Shown here in pieces: positions 1-6,616 of a stretch of 7,755 nt of DNA. The notes beneath the pieces are model-generated. The model saw only the letters and a program-made list of their open reading frames with translations, made no database searches and had not been told where the DNA came from. Source of the DNA: an uncultured Bacteroidales bacterium (GTDB taxonomy: Bacteria; Bacteroidota; Bacteroidia; Bacteroidales; Paludibacteraceae); assembly GCA_937907165.1 (NCBI GenBank), contig CALCUH010000004.1:1-7755 (forward strand), given 5' to 3'. Every line of letters begins with the position of its first letter. Position 1 is the first letter of the stretch. Made by a program: the position numbers and the translations under genes.

Positions 1-464
1 CGATAATCGGTCGTGCTTTGCGGTGAGACCGTGATTTCAGTCTCTTTGTCGGACAATGTGTCTCCTTCCGCACTCACCCATGTGATGTTCGTGCGTTGGT
101 TTATTCCCCTTACTTGTAATGTGGCAGTTTCGCCTTCGCAAATATTCGCCGAATCGACTTTGATATCCTTATTAGGCGTGTTTACTTCCACCCGCACGAC
201 ATTGGATAGAGCATCCGGACAAACATCCTCTCTTATCGCCAAACGGAGGAAGAATGACTTCGATATGTCCGTTAAGGTGAAATCGGATGTGACGATGCCT
301 AGTTCCTCCTGCTTTTTGTAGTCCATTTCGTCTGCCCACAAAATCTCGGCGATAGGGGAGACCCCGCTTCTGATTTCCTCTTTGGTGACGAAGGTGATGT
401 CGGCATCATCGCCTAGACAAATCACGCTATCTTCCGTTGCTATTTCTAATTCTGTTTGCTTCGC
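1..464 (-). repeat. Ig-like modules 18 and 19 (19 partial)
   Basis: Two more divergent modules, core Trp codons at 336 and 78, with longer spacing (261 and 258 bp). Module 18 has SVICLGDD, ILWADE and DVCPD; module 19 has ANICEGETATL, ITWVS and GDTLSD, and is cut by the window edge before its second cysteine. Neither has the VKNGTDT signature. They may mark the end of the homogeneous array and approach to the C-terminal region, or begin another set of modules. Confidence 0.75.
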
Positions 465-3400
465 CACCTCTATCGTCACCATCTCCGAATGGTTCGGACA
501 GTTCCCTTCGATGACGAATTGGTAGGTGCTCGCCTCCGTAGGAATATCCGTCATTTGTAACACGCCTCTTGCAAGCGTGTCTATGCTGTTTTTCACCCAA
601 ACATAATCGTTGTTAGGCACGCCGGCTGCTTCGGCTTCCAGCGTGACGGATGTGCCTTCGCAGACGAGTGTCGCAACCTCCTTGATGGTTGGAATCGAGT
701 AGGAAATCACGTCGACGGTTATGGTTTCGGAGCTTCTTGTCATGTTGTTGTCGATGATGACGAATTGGTAGGAACTCTTTTCCGTAGGGAATTCCATAAC
801 TCTAAGCGAGCCTTTCGAGATGGTGTCGGTCCCGTTCTTTATCCAAGCGATTGTGCTGTTTTCGTCGTATTCTGCGGTGGCTTCCAACATGATGAAACTG
901 CCTTCGCAAAGGTATGCAGGCACCTCTTTGATGACTGGCTTTTCGTCAGATACGACGTAGATGGTCACCGCTTCCGATTTGCTTGGACAAGCTCCTTCTA
1001 TGACGAACTCGTAGGTGCTTGACCTATCGGGCGTGTCGGTAAGGATTTTTTCGCCTTGGGATAGTGTGTCGGTGCCGTTTTTTACCCAAGCGAAGGAGAG
1101 GTTAGGGTCGATGGTGGCGTCGACCTCCAATGTGATGTCGGTACCCTTTGATACCGATGTGGGCGCCTCTTTGATGACTGGTTTCACGGTTGGAATTACA
1201 TCGATGGTCACCACGTCCGATTCGTTCGGGCAGTTTCCTCCGACAACGAATTGGTAGGAGGTCTCTTCCGTAGGTGAGACGTTTAGTGTTAGTTCTCCCT
1301 TACTCAAGGTGTCTGTGCCGTTTTTGACCCAGCCGTAGACCCCGTTAGGATTCACATTGGCTTCCGCCTCCAAAGTGACGCTGTTCCCTTCGCAGATTGT
1401 GGCGGGAGCCTCCTTGATGACTGGTTTCACATTGGGTGTCACGTCGATGGTCACGATCTCAGACATGTTCGGACATTGACCACCTCTGATAAATCTGTAG
1501 GTGGTTTTCTCTGTAAGCGTGTCGGTGAGGGTTAGTTGTTGTATGCCGACAATTTTCGACTCGTTCTTTTCCCATCCGAAGACTCCGTTCGTCTCTCCAT
1601 TGGCTTCCGCCGTCAGCGAGATGATACTGCCTTCGCAAACGTTTGATGGAAACGCTGTGATGGTTGGTTGCCCGTTCGGAATGACTTTGATGATAAAGAC
1701 GTTCGATCTCACTTTTAATGTTCCATTGGCTATGACAACAAACTGATAGGAACTTGTGACTTTCGGGTGGAGATTCAAATCGAATACGTTTTCCGCTATG
1801 GTATCTTTGCTGTTTTCTATCCAATAGATTTTGTCTTCAGGTAGCAAATTCGTGATATGTGCTTCGATAGGGGCGCTGTCGCCTTCGCAAATGGTCAAGG
1901 ATTCGCCTAGAATTAAGAATGTGTCTGGTGTCAATTCGACAGTGATGGCATCAGATTTGCTCGGACAGATACCTCCGGTGACGACAAATTCGTAAGTGCT
2001 TTTTTCTGTTGGTCTGTCGATAATCTGCAATTGTCCCTTTGCGATGGTGTCGGTCCCGTTCTTCACCCAAGCGTAAGAACTGTTCGGGTCAATGTCAGAT
2101 TCGACATCGAGTACAACTGTTTTTCCGTCACCCCGAACCATCGGTTGTTTGAGGATCGGTTTCTCGTTAGGTGTCACATCGATGGTTACCACATCCGACT
2201 CGTTCGGACAGGAACCGCCCTTGACGAATTGATAAGAAGTTTGCTCCGTAGGCGAGACGGTAAGCGTCAGTTCGCCTTTGCCTAGCGTGTCTGTTCCGTT
2301 CTTCACCCAGCCGTAGAACCCGTTCGGATCCACGTTGGCGTCCACTTCCAAGGTGACGCTGTTCCCTTCACAGATGGTTGTGGGGGTCTCCTTGATGACC
2401 GGTTTTTCGTTAGGTGTCACGTCGATGATCACTATCTCCGATTTGTTCGGACACTTCTCCCCTCTGACGAATTGGTAAGTAGTCTTTCCCGTAGGCGTGT
2501 CTGTGAGTGTTAGAGAACTGCGTGAGAGCGTGTCTGTGCCGTTTCTCACCCAAGCGTAGGACCATTTCGGGTCTACTAAAGCATCGGCTTCCAGTGTTAT
2601 CGTGTTGCCTTCGCAGATGATGGACGGAACATCTTTGATGATAGGCTGTTCGTTAGGAATCACTTTTACATATTCGATGTTTGACATGCGAATATGGTTG
2701 TCGCCCAAAACGAAGAACTGGTAATTACTTGATTCAGTTGGTTGGTAGGTGAAATGTGTCACACCTTTTGCGATGGTATCCGATCCATTCCTCAGCCAAA
2801 TGATCGTATTGTTCGAAGCCAAGAGTGTGGTAGCGTCGAAAGTGATAGTTGCGCCATCGCAGACGACAAGCGTGTCATGCGATGATGTAGGGTCTTCATA
2901 ATCCACTTCGATTAACACGGCATTGGATTGGCTCGGACAGGCGCCGTCGGTGATGACGAATCGGTAGGTGCTTGTTTCTGTAGGCGTGTCAGTAAGGGTT
3001 GTTTCTCCCCTTGAAATGGTGTCTGTCCCGTTCTTCACCCAAGCGTATGAGCTGTTCGGATCGATGGTGCCACTGACTTCGAGAAATACGGTATAACTGT
3101 CGCTGAGGATGGTAGGTGGATTGATGACCAGTTTTTCGGCTTGTGCGAGAGCGATGGTCACTTCCTCTGATTTGCTCGGACAATTACCACCGGAGACTAT
3201 GAATTGGTAAGTGCTCTCTTTCGTAGGCGTATCGGTCATAGTTGTAGAACCTTTGGAGATGGTGTCGGTTCCGTTCTTTACCCAAGCGTAAGAGTTGTTC
3301 GGGTTCGTCCCTGTAATGGCTTCCAAGGAAACGGAGCCACCTTCGCAAATAGAGGAAGGGTGCTCTTTGATTGTTGGCATGGAATTGTCACCAACTTCTA

Positions 3401-6125
3401 CGGTTATTTTGCTGGAAGAGGTTGGACATGCGTCACCCTTGACAACGAATTCATAGGTAGTGTTGCCGTCTGGCGTGTCCGTGAGCGTGAGGCTGTTTGG
3501 GGAAATCTCTTTCCCGTTTTTGTACCATGCGTAATCCGTGAATTCGTTCGATTCCACCTCCGCCTCAAGAAGAATGTTGTCGCCTTGGCAAATAGTGGTT
3601 GGCGCCGTTTTTATTAAGCCTTTGTTCCGACGTTCTACTTTTATCGGCACTATATCAGAGTATGACCATTGGCAACGATTGTCAACCCTCTCTTTGATTC
3701 GGTAATAGATATACGGACAGGAATCTGTGATGACTAAATTTTGATCGAAATTGATTCCGTCCATTGATCTTTCCCATACGAGATTACCCTTCATCGTTGA
3801 TGGAATATTGGATTTCGGGTTAAAACGTGGACCATCTCCTTCGCAAACGACGGGAGTGGCGGCTTCCAATGTTACTTTCACGTCGAATGTCACATCAAGT
3901 TCATACTCGGGGGAGGAAACGGATGGACAAATACTATCGTTGACCACCAATTGGTATTTCGCCTTCTTGGTCGGTGTGTAAGTGAAGATGTTTGAACCTG
4001 CGAATACCTCCACACCATCTACGAACCAATGGCAAGAATCCGCACTTCCGGAAGAGATATTCGCATTGAAGGTGAATTCGTCGTTTATACAAAGTGTGGA
4101 AGGAATTTCCTCCATGGTGATTTGGATTGGTTCTTGAACTTTCACATTGATGGTACGTTCTTCTGAAATGCAGATGTCGTTCATCGCGGTAATTTGGAAG
4201 GTGTAATCATGGTCAATATCCGCCAATCCGTATGTGGCTGATGAGGATGGTATGCCATTCCAATCATACAAAGTTGCTTCGCCTTGGATGCATGGACATT
4301 TGAGGTCAAATGTGGCTCCTTTGCACACGACGGTGTCTTTGGACGGAGCCAACACTGGCGTTTGTATCACATTGAGTTGGAAAATGATGGAGTCGGAGAG
4401 GCATGTGCCGCTGTTAGCCAAGAAAAGATATTGAGTGGAGTCCCCTGGATTGGTGAATGAATAAGTTGTGGCATCTTCTCCGCTTATTTGTTTCCAGGAT
4501 GTCTCATGTAACCCTTTGCTGAACCATTTCATCTCATCCACAGGTGCTGTATTCGTTTGTGTCACTTCCCACGAAAGGGGCTTCGTGTCGTCTGAACAGA
4601 TGGTAAGAAGTGTGTTGTTGACGTTAAATTCAGGTTTTTCGCAGGTTATGCAACCGATGACTACTGTGTCGGTAAGTAGATAGGCGTCGTCGCATGAGAC
4701 TAATAGTCCGTCGAGAAATGCGTCGACGACAGATTGGCTTGACGACAAGACGGCGCGGTAATATATCGTATCGCCCGTATTCCCTCCAGGAATGCTTTTG
4801 CCTTGTGCCGTTGTCTTTTCCCAAGTAACAAGGTCTTTTGAGGATTGCCATGCGAAATAATACCTCGAGCTGTATTGGTCGTCCCACTTCCCTGCAAAGA
4901 GGTAGACGCTATGCGGGGTGGTGCAGTCTATGCCTAACAGACTCTTCGTGTCCTCATCTCCATCGATGCCTATGTGGGCTTTCGGAAGTTCCACCTCCTC
5001 GTCTTGTAGGGAGGTCAATGTGTTGGAGTAGGAGAAGGCGACGCAATTTGATGAGGGAACTCCGTTTTGGGCGATGTTTTTCGCCTCGGTTTTCGCATCT
5101 GCCAAACTGCTGTTGGATCCTGTAATGACCAATCGGTAAATTATATCGGTTGGATTGCTAGCGACGTCGGTTATCATAGATAACTTTTTTTCTCCGCTTA
5201 CTTCGTCCATGACCGTCCATGTTAATCCGTTGTCGGTGGACTTTTGCCAACTGAAATAGACATGTTGGAAGGATGGCTCCAATTCGGCTAAGATGTCGTT
5301 GGTTACTTGATAACGTATTTTGGAGGAGCAACTCAGACCGTCGAAATCTGTGATTTTATCTACTTCCACTTGCGGTTCGGGAATCGAATCGTTGTCAAGA
5401 CGATAGAGCGTTAGGTCATCCATGGCGAAATCGTTGCCCAAACCATTGTTGCAATTGCTGATGACTTTCATCATTAAGGCATCTTCGTCGGCTGCCTCAA
5501 ACTCTATGCTGTATTCGTACCATGTCTTGGTCGCATGTATGGATTCGGCATTGTCGTCATTTGCTTCCCAATGAGGAATAGCACCTGTTTTAACACTGCC
5601 TAAAATTATTTGATTATTAAGGTCGTTTGCGTTGGTGACTTCGAGAATAAGGTTCGGATTAGTCCCGGTCGATACAGATGCCGCATAGATGACAAACTTA
5701 TATTTCCTGACTGTGTTTTCGGCGGTTCCTTCGCACTTCTTGAAATCGAGCGCTTGTTGGTATAATGTCAGACCTTTGCTGTCTGAGGCGATGTTGAGAA
5801 GGAACATGGCTCCGTTCGGATTGCCCGTGTGGTCTCGTCCTGATGTGAAGACGCATTTTCCGCTAGTGCATCCTCCCTTTTGGTTGAATGTCCACCATGG
5901 ACTATTCACTAACCCATAATATCCATTATCAAAATATACGCATTGCCCCCAATAGTTGTCGCTGTAGTTTAGTATGCTTCTGATCTCCGTATTGGGAATG
6001 TCGGCGACGACCGAATCCTCCACAACTCCAAAATCTTGCTTCCAAACTAAATTCCATGAGTCGGCGAAAACGGTGATTGTTGATATATAATAGATAAATA
6101 AGATGATTTGTAAGAAACGTTTCAT
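1..6125 (-). CDS. Giant secreted multi-Ig-like-module protein, C-terminus beyond the left edge
   Basis: One reading frame stays open for 2041 codons, from an ATG at 6125 to the left edge. An in-frame TAG at 6132-6134 lies three codons upstream, so this is the first possible ATG. Visible order: signal peptide (1-21); N-terminal globular domain (about 22-242) ending in NDFAMDDL (231-238); two modules with WQ.S.D...TW (Trp 293 and 426); then 19 Ig-like modules with core Trp at residues 534, 622, 700, 784, 867, 948, 1029, 1110, 1192, 1273, 1353, 1435, 1518, 1599, 1680, 1761, 1843, 1930 and 2016. A typical module reads ICEGNSVTLEA, then YAWVKNGTDT, TDTPTEKSTYQFV, GGNCPNKSE and VTIDV. The modules resemble Ig-like/PKD-like domains of large Bacteroidota extracellular proteins. 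No catalytic motif is visible. The role is inferred to be a surface or secreted stalk, perhaps an adhesin. A C-terminal type IX secretion or other anchoring domain may lie outside the window. Divergent from glmS. I am confident it is a real, exported repeat protein but unsure of function. Confidence 0.95.
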   Translation of the reverse strand, partial: MKRFLQIILFIYYISTITVFADSWNLVWKQDFGVVEDSVVADIPNTEIRSILNYSDNYWGQCVYFDNGYYGLVNSPWWTFNQKGGCTSGKCVFTSGRDHTGNPNGAMFLLNIASDSKGLTLYQQALDFKKCEGTAENTVRKYKFVIYAASVSTGTNPNLILEVTNANDLNNQIILGSVKTGAIPHWEANDDNAESIHATKTWYEYSIEFEAADEDALMMKVISNCNNGLGNDFAMDDLTLYRLDNDSIPEPQVEVDKITDFDGLSCSSKIRYQVTNDILAELEPSFQHVYFSWQKSTDNGLTWTVMDEVSGEKKLSMITDVASNPTDIIYRLVITGSNSSLADAKTEAKNIAQNGVPSSNCVAFSYSNTLTSLQDEEVELPKAHIGIDGDEDTKSLLGIDCTTPHSVYLFAGKWDDQYSSRYYFAWQSSKDLVTWEKTTAQGKSIPGGNTGDTIYYRAVLSSSQSVVDAFLDGLLVSCDDAYLLTDTVVIGCITCEKPEFNVNNTLLTICSDDTKPLSWEVTQTNTAPVDEMKWFSKGLHETSWKQISGEDATTYSFTNPGDSTQYLFLANSGTCLSDSIIFQLNVIQTPVLAPSKDTVVCKGATFDLKCPCIQGEATLYDWNGIPSSSATYGLADIDHDYTFQITAMNDICISEERTINVKVQEPIQITMEEIPSTLCINDEFTFNANISSGSADSCHWFVDGVEVFAGSNIFTYTPTKKAKYQLVVNDSICPSVSSPEYELDVTFDVKVTLEAATPVVCEGDGPRFNPKSNIPSTMKGNLVWERSMDGINFDQNLVITDSCPYIYYRIKERVDNRCQWSYSDIVPIKVERRNKGLIKTAPTTICQGDNILLEAEVESNEFTDYAWYKNGKEISPNSLTLTDTPDGNTTYEFVVKGDACPTSSSKITVEVGDNSMPTIKEHPSSICEGGSVSLEAITGTNPNNSYAWVKNGTDTISKGSTTMTDTPTKESTYQFIVSGGNCPSKSEEVTIALAQAEKLVINPPTILSDSYTVFLEVSGTIDPNSSYAWVKNGTDTISRGETTLTDTPTETSTYRFVITDGACPSQSNAVLIEVDYEDPTSSHDTLVVCDGATITFDATTLLASNNTIIWLRNGSDTIAKGVTHFTYQPTESSNYQFFVLGDNHIRMSNIEYVKVIPNEQPIIKDVPSIICEGNTITLEADALVDPKWSYAWVRNGTDTLSRSSLTLTDTPTGKTTYQFVRGEKCPNKSEIVIIDVTPNEKPVIKETPTTICEGNSVTLEVDANVDPNGFYGWVKNGTDTLGKGELTLTVSPTEQTSYQFVKGGSCPNESDVVTIDVTPNEKPILKQPMVRGDGKTVVLDVESDIDPNSSYAWVKNGTDTIAKGQLQIIDRPTEKSTYEFVVTGGICPSKSDAITVELTPDTFLILGESLTICEGDSAPIEAHITNLLPEDKIYWIENSKDTIAENVFDLNLHPKVTSSYQFVVIANGTLKVRSNVFIIKVIPNGQPTITAFPSNVCEGSIISLTAEANGETNGVFGWEKNESKIVGIQQLTLTDTLTEKTTYRFIRGGQCPNMSEIVTIDVTPNVKPVIKEAPATICEGNSVTLEAEANVNPNGVYGWVKNGTDTLSKGELTLNVSPTEETSYQFVVGGNCPNESDVVTIDVIPTVKPVIKEAPTSVSKGTDITLEVDATIDPNLSFAWVKNGTDTLSQGEKILTDTPDRSSTYEFVIEGACPSKSEAVTIYVVSDEKPVIKEVPAYLCEGSFIMLEATAEYDENSTIAWIKNGTDTISKGSLRVMEFPTEKSSYQFVIIDNNMTRSSETITVDVISYSIPTIKEVATLVCEGTSVTLEAEAAGVPNNDYVWVKNSIDTLARGVLQMTDIPTEASTYQFVIEGNCPNHSEMVTIEVAKQTELEIATEDSVICLGDDADITFVTKEEIRSGVSPIAEILWADEMDYKKQEELGIVTSDFTLTDISKSFFLRLAIREDVCPDALSNVVRVEVNTPNKDIKVDSANICEGETATLQVRGINQRTNITWVSAEGDTLSDKETEITVSPQSTTDY
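663..1637 (-). repeat. Four-module super-unit III (modules 13-16)
   Basis: Runs from the first-cysteine codon of module 13 (1635-1637) to just before that of module 17; 975 bp. Modules 13 and 14 have both cysteines. Module 15 lacks the first (SVSKG) and keeps the second (GACPS, residue 1713). Module 16 keeps the first (LCEGS, residue 1740) and lacks the second (DNNMTRSS). Position-specific matches to unit II include LTLTDT...KTTY...RG in 9 and 13, and NESDVVTIDV in 10 and 14. Confidence 0.8.
1638..2615 (-). repeat. Four-module super-unit II (modules 9-12)
   Basis: Runs from the first-cysteine codon of module 9 (2613-2615) to just before that of module 13; 978 bp. It has the same order as the upstream unit: modules 9 and 10 with both cysteines, module 11 lacking the first (MVRGDG) and keeping the second (GICPS, residue 1387), module 12 keeping the first (TICEG, residue 1413) and lacking the second (ANGTLKVRSN). 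Module 10 carries the VSPTE variant of the TDTPTE turn, shared only with module 14. Confidence 0.8.
2616..3590 (-). repeat. Four-module super-unit I (modules 5-8)
   Basis: Marked off from the first-cysteine codon of module 5 (3588-3590) to just before that of module 9; 975 bp. Modules 5 and 6 have both conserved cysteines. Module 7 lacks the first (ILSDS in place of ICEG) but keeps the second (GACPS, residue 1063). Module 8 keeps the first (VVCDG, residue 1089) but lacks the second (GDNHIRMSN). Confidence 0.75.
3621..4643 (-). repeat. Ig-like modules 1-4, divergent N-terminal part of the array
   Basis: Four modules with core Trp codons at 4524, 4260, 4026 and 3774, spaced 264, 234 and 252 bp. 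They keep the first cysteine (TICSD, VVCKG, TLCIN, VVCEG) and the second (GTCLS, DICIS, SICPS, NRCQW), but most lack the KNGTDT and TDTPTE signatures of later modules. Module 2 has an additional C-P-C and module 3 an extra cysteine next to its Trp (SCHW). Greater divergence at the end of the array than in the centre is usual where central units expanded later by duplication. Confidence 0.8.
4644..5390 (-). other. Two WQxSxD-type beta modules between tip and Ig-like stalk
   Basis: Two related segments, residues about 246-368 and 369-494. The first contains SWQKSTDNGLTW followed by DIIYRLVIT. The second contains AWQSSKDLVTW followed by DTIYYRAVL. The pattern of Trp, Gln, Ser, Asp, a second Trp and then a YR strand is shared, and the core Trp residues are 133 residues apart. 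Each also has a cysteine before the Trp (LSCSS and IDCTT). The same layout recurs in weaker form in Ig-like module 4 (VWERSMDG, then YIYYRI). They look like longer relatives of the downstream modules. Confidence 0.6.
5400..6062 (-). other. N-terminal globular domain of the giant protein
   Basis: About 220 residues (22-242) without the Ig-like repeat pattern. The region is rich in aromatic residues (WNLVWKQDFG, NYWGQCVYFDNGYYG, SPWWTF) and has beta-rich stretches such as YKFVIYAAS and WYEYSIEFEA. It ends in GNDFAMDDLTLYR. A terminal NDFA.DD motif is common in jelly-roll, carbohydrate-binding-like domains of secreted Bacteroidota proteins, which suggests ligand binding at the tip of the stalk. 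That role is an inference; I do not recognise a specific named family. Confidence 0.55.
6063..6125 (-). other. Sec signal peptide of the giant protein
   Basis: Residues 1-21 have a short basic start (MKR) and a hydrophobic core (FLQIILFIYYI, then STITVF). They end in V-F-A before Asp22, a good signal peptidase I site with Val at -3 and Ala at -1. No lipobox cysteine follows, so this is not a lipoprotein. It sends the protein across the inner membrane. A further outer-membrane route such as type IX secretion is possible, but its signal would be at the unseen C-terminus. Confidence 0.85.
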
Positions 6126-6144
6126 AAAACCCTATTTTTTTTAA

Positions 6145-6152
6145 CAAAAATA
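6145..6152 (-). promoter_or_regulatory. Bacteroidota-type -7 element for the giant gene
   Basis: On the minus strand this reads TATTTTTG, a full match to the Bacteroidota -7 consensus TAnnTTTG. It lies 19 bp upstream of the start codon, giving a short predicted leader. No clear TTTG appears at the expected -33 position, and the surrounding DNA is AT-rich, so a chance match is possible. Confidence 0.5.
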
Positions 6153-6157
6153 ATAAT

Positions 6158-6169
6158 AATCAATTGATT
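6158..6169. promoter_or_regulatory. 12-bp perfect palindrome upstream of the -7 element
   Basis: AATCAATTGATT equals its own reverse complement. It sits 5 bp upstream of the putative -7 element, inside the expected spacer, where a dimeric regulator could act. It occurs once and in AT-rich DNA, so it is only a candidate operator. Confidence 0.25.
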
Positions 6170-6233
6170 GTAATAGAGTTTTTACATTTCTTTTTGCCAT
6201 TTTTATTTTTTTATTCCACCTTATGTCATAACC

Positions 6234-6300
6234 TATTTTCTTGCGGATTTTATGCTAATTAGCGAGGGTGAAGATTGGTAAAATGTCTTATTTTCTTGCG
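6234..6300. repeat. 12-bp direct repeat pair
   Basis: TATTTTCTTGCG occurs at 6234-6245 and again at 6289-6300, 55 bp apart start to start. The following bases stay similar (GATT and AGATT). They could be paired protein-binding sites or promoter-like sequences for a plus-strand transcript, but no matching consensus is evident. Confidence 0.35.
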
Positions 6301-6532
6301 AGATTCTTTCAAAATGTTTAATTTTGCCGTTGTTTTTAAAAATTATGTCTGGAATTTGTTAGGTATGAAAGCTTTTAGTCATATTAATCGCGGTTGGGAG
6401 GACGTGCAATTGATCTTCTTCATGTTCCCACAGAATGCCGGACTCCTTATGAGTGTTCGGAACCATTCGTTCGCTTGCCAACCTGTTTGCCATAACGCTA
6501 CCTCTAAAAGTTTACAATTACCTTTCTTGTAA
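6275..6532 (+). CDS. Doubtful small ORF (85 codons) ending just before a terminator
   Basis: Open from a TTG at 6275, with in-frame ATGs at 6314 and 6365, to a TAA at 6530-6532. The protein is unrecognised: hydrophobic in parts (FNFAVVF, LIFFMF), with three cysteines (residue 4, and FACQPVCHN near the end) and no clear domain. The only support is position: the stop lies 8 bp before a strong plus-strand terminator. No good ribosome binding site is visible, and the region may instead be a small RNA or non-coding. A 44-codon ORF on the opposite strand (6359-6493) is about as plausible. Confidence 0.2.
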   Translation: MVKCLIFLRDSFKMFNFAVVFKNYVWNLLGMKAFSHINRGWEDVQLIFFMFPQNAGLLMSVRNHSFACQPVCHNATSKSLQLPFL

Positions 6533-6540
6533 ATAATCAT

Positions 6541-6590
6541 AACCCATCCGCATCCTTACCTAAGGATTGCGGGTGGGTTTTCTTCTTCCT
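6541..6590 (+). terminator. Strong Rho-independent terminator upstream of glmS
   Basis: The left arm at 6541-6557 (AACCCATCCGCATCCTT) pairs with the right arm at 6562-6579, leaving a 4-base loop. There is one T-G wobble and one bulged A. The right arm runs into a T-rich tract (TTTTCTTCTTCCTTT). Read on the minus strand, the sequence after the hairpin is not a T-run, so it serves plus-strand transcription. It should stop a transcript arising within 6126-6540, for which no convincing gene is seen, and insulate glmS. Confidence 0.8.
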
Positions 6591-6616
6591 TTCCCTATGC
6601 AAAGAGTAGGGAAGGG
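6588..6616 (+). other. Second hairpin between the terminator and glmS
   Basis: TTCCCTA (6591-6597) and TAGGGAA (6607-6613) are perfect inverted repeats around a 9-base loop. The stem extends three more pairs, one of them G-T. It lies 53 bp before the glmS ATG, so it could be part of the glmS leader or a backup to the terminator. There is no T-run directly after it. No glmS ribozyme core is recognisable. Confidence 0.4.

Larger units (their letters stand above)
465..3620 (-). repeat. Tandem array of 13 Ig-like modules (5-17), about 243 bp each
   Basis: The codon for the core Trp falls at 3525, 3282, 3039, 2796, 2550, 2307, 2067, 1821, 1572, 1329, 1086, 843 and 597, a spacing of 240-249 bp with 243 the commonest. 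The shared module is: linker P.IKE.P, ICEG, a TLEA strand, (Y/F)(A/G)WVKNGTDT, a TDTPTE turn, STYQFV, GG.CP.KSE and V.IDV. Copies differ at many silent positions as well as in protein, so the array is not a recent expansion. All copies are in one open frame. Similar arrays in other bacteria form extended stalks; that function is an inference here. Confidence 0.9.

Noticed and set aside
3204..3617. 137-codon plus-strand ORF, and the other plus-strand ORFs between 13 and 5919
   Set aside because: All lie opposite the continuous minus-strand frame of the giant protein; their sequences are reverse-strand images of its repeats and show no domain of their own.
465..3620. Regularly spaced repeats as a CRISPR array or as mobile-element copies
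   Set aside because: The period is about 243 bp, copies are diverged and fully coding in one frame, and there are no spacers, terminal inverted repeats or transposase.
1..6125. Assembly error or pseudogene caused by repeats
   Set aside because: Frame and module lengths are intact throughout, all W-codon positions share one phase, and copies are diverged enough that collapse is unlikely within the visible part.
5929..6147. 72-codon minus-strand ORF beginning at 6147
   Set aside because: It is in a different frame from the giant gene and overlaps its signal peptide; the 2041-codon frame with a good signal peptide from 6125 is clearly the real one.
6359..6493. 44-codon minus-strand ORF (starting MANRLASERMV) preceded by an AGAGG-like sequence
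   Set aside because: Short, unrecognised and without a terminator or promoter of its own; equal in merit to the overlapping plus-strand ORF, so not called.
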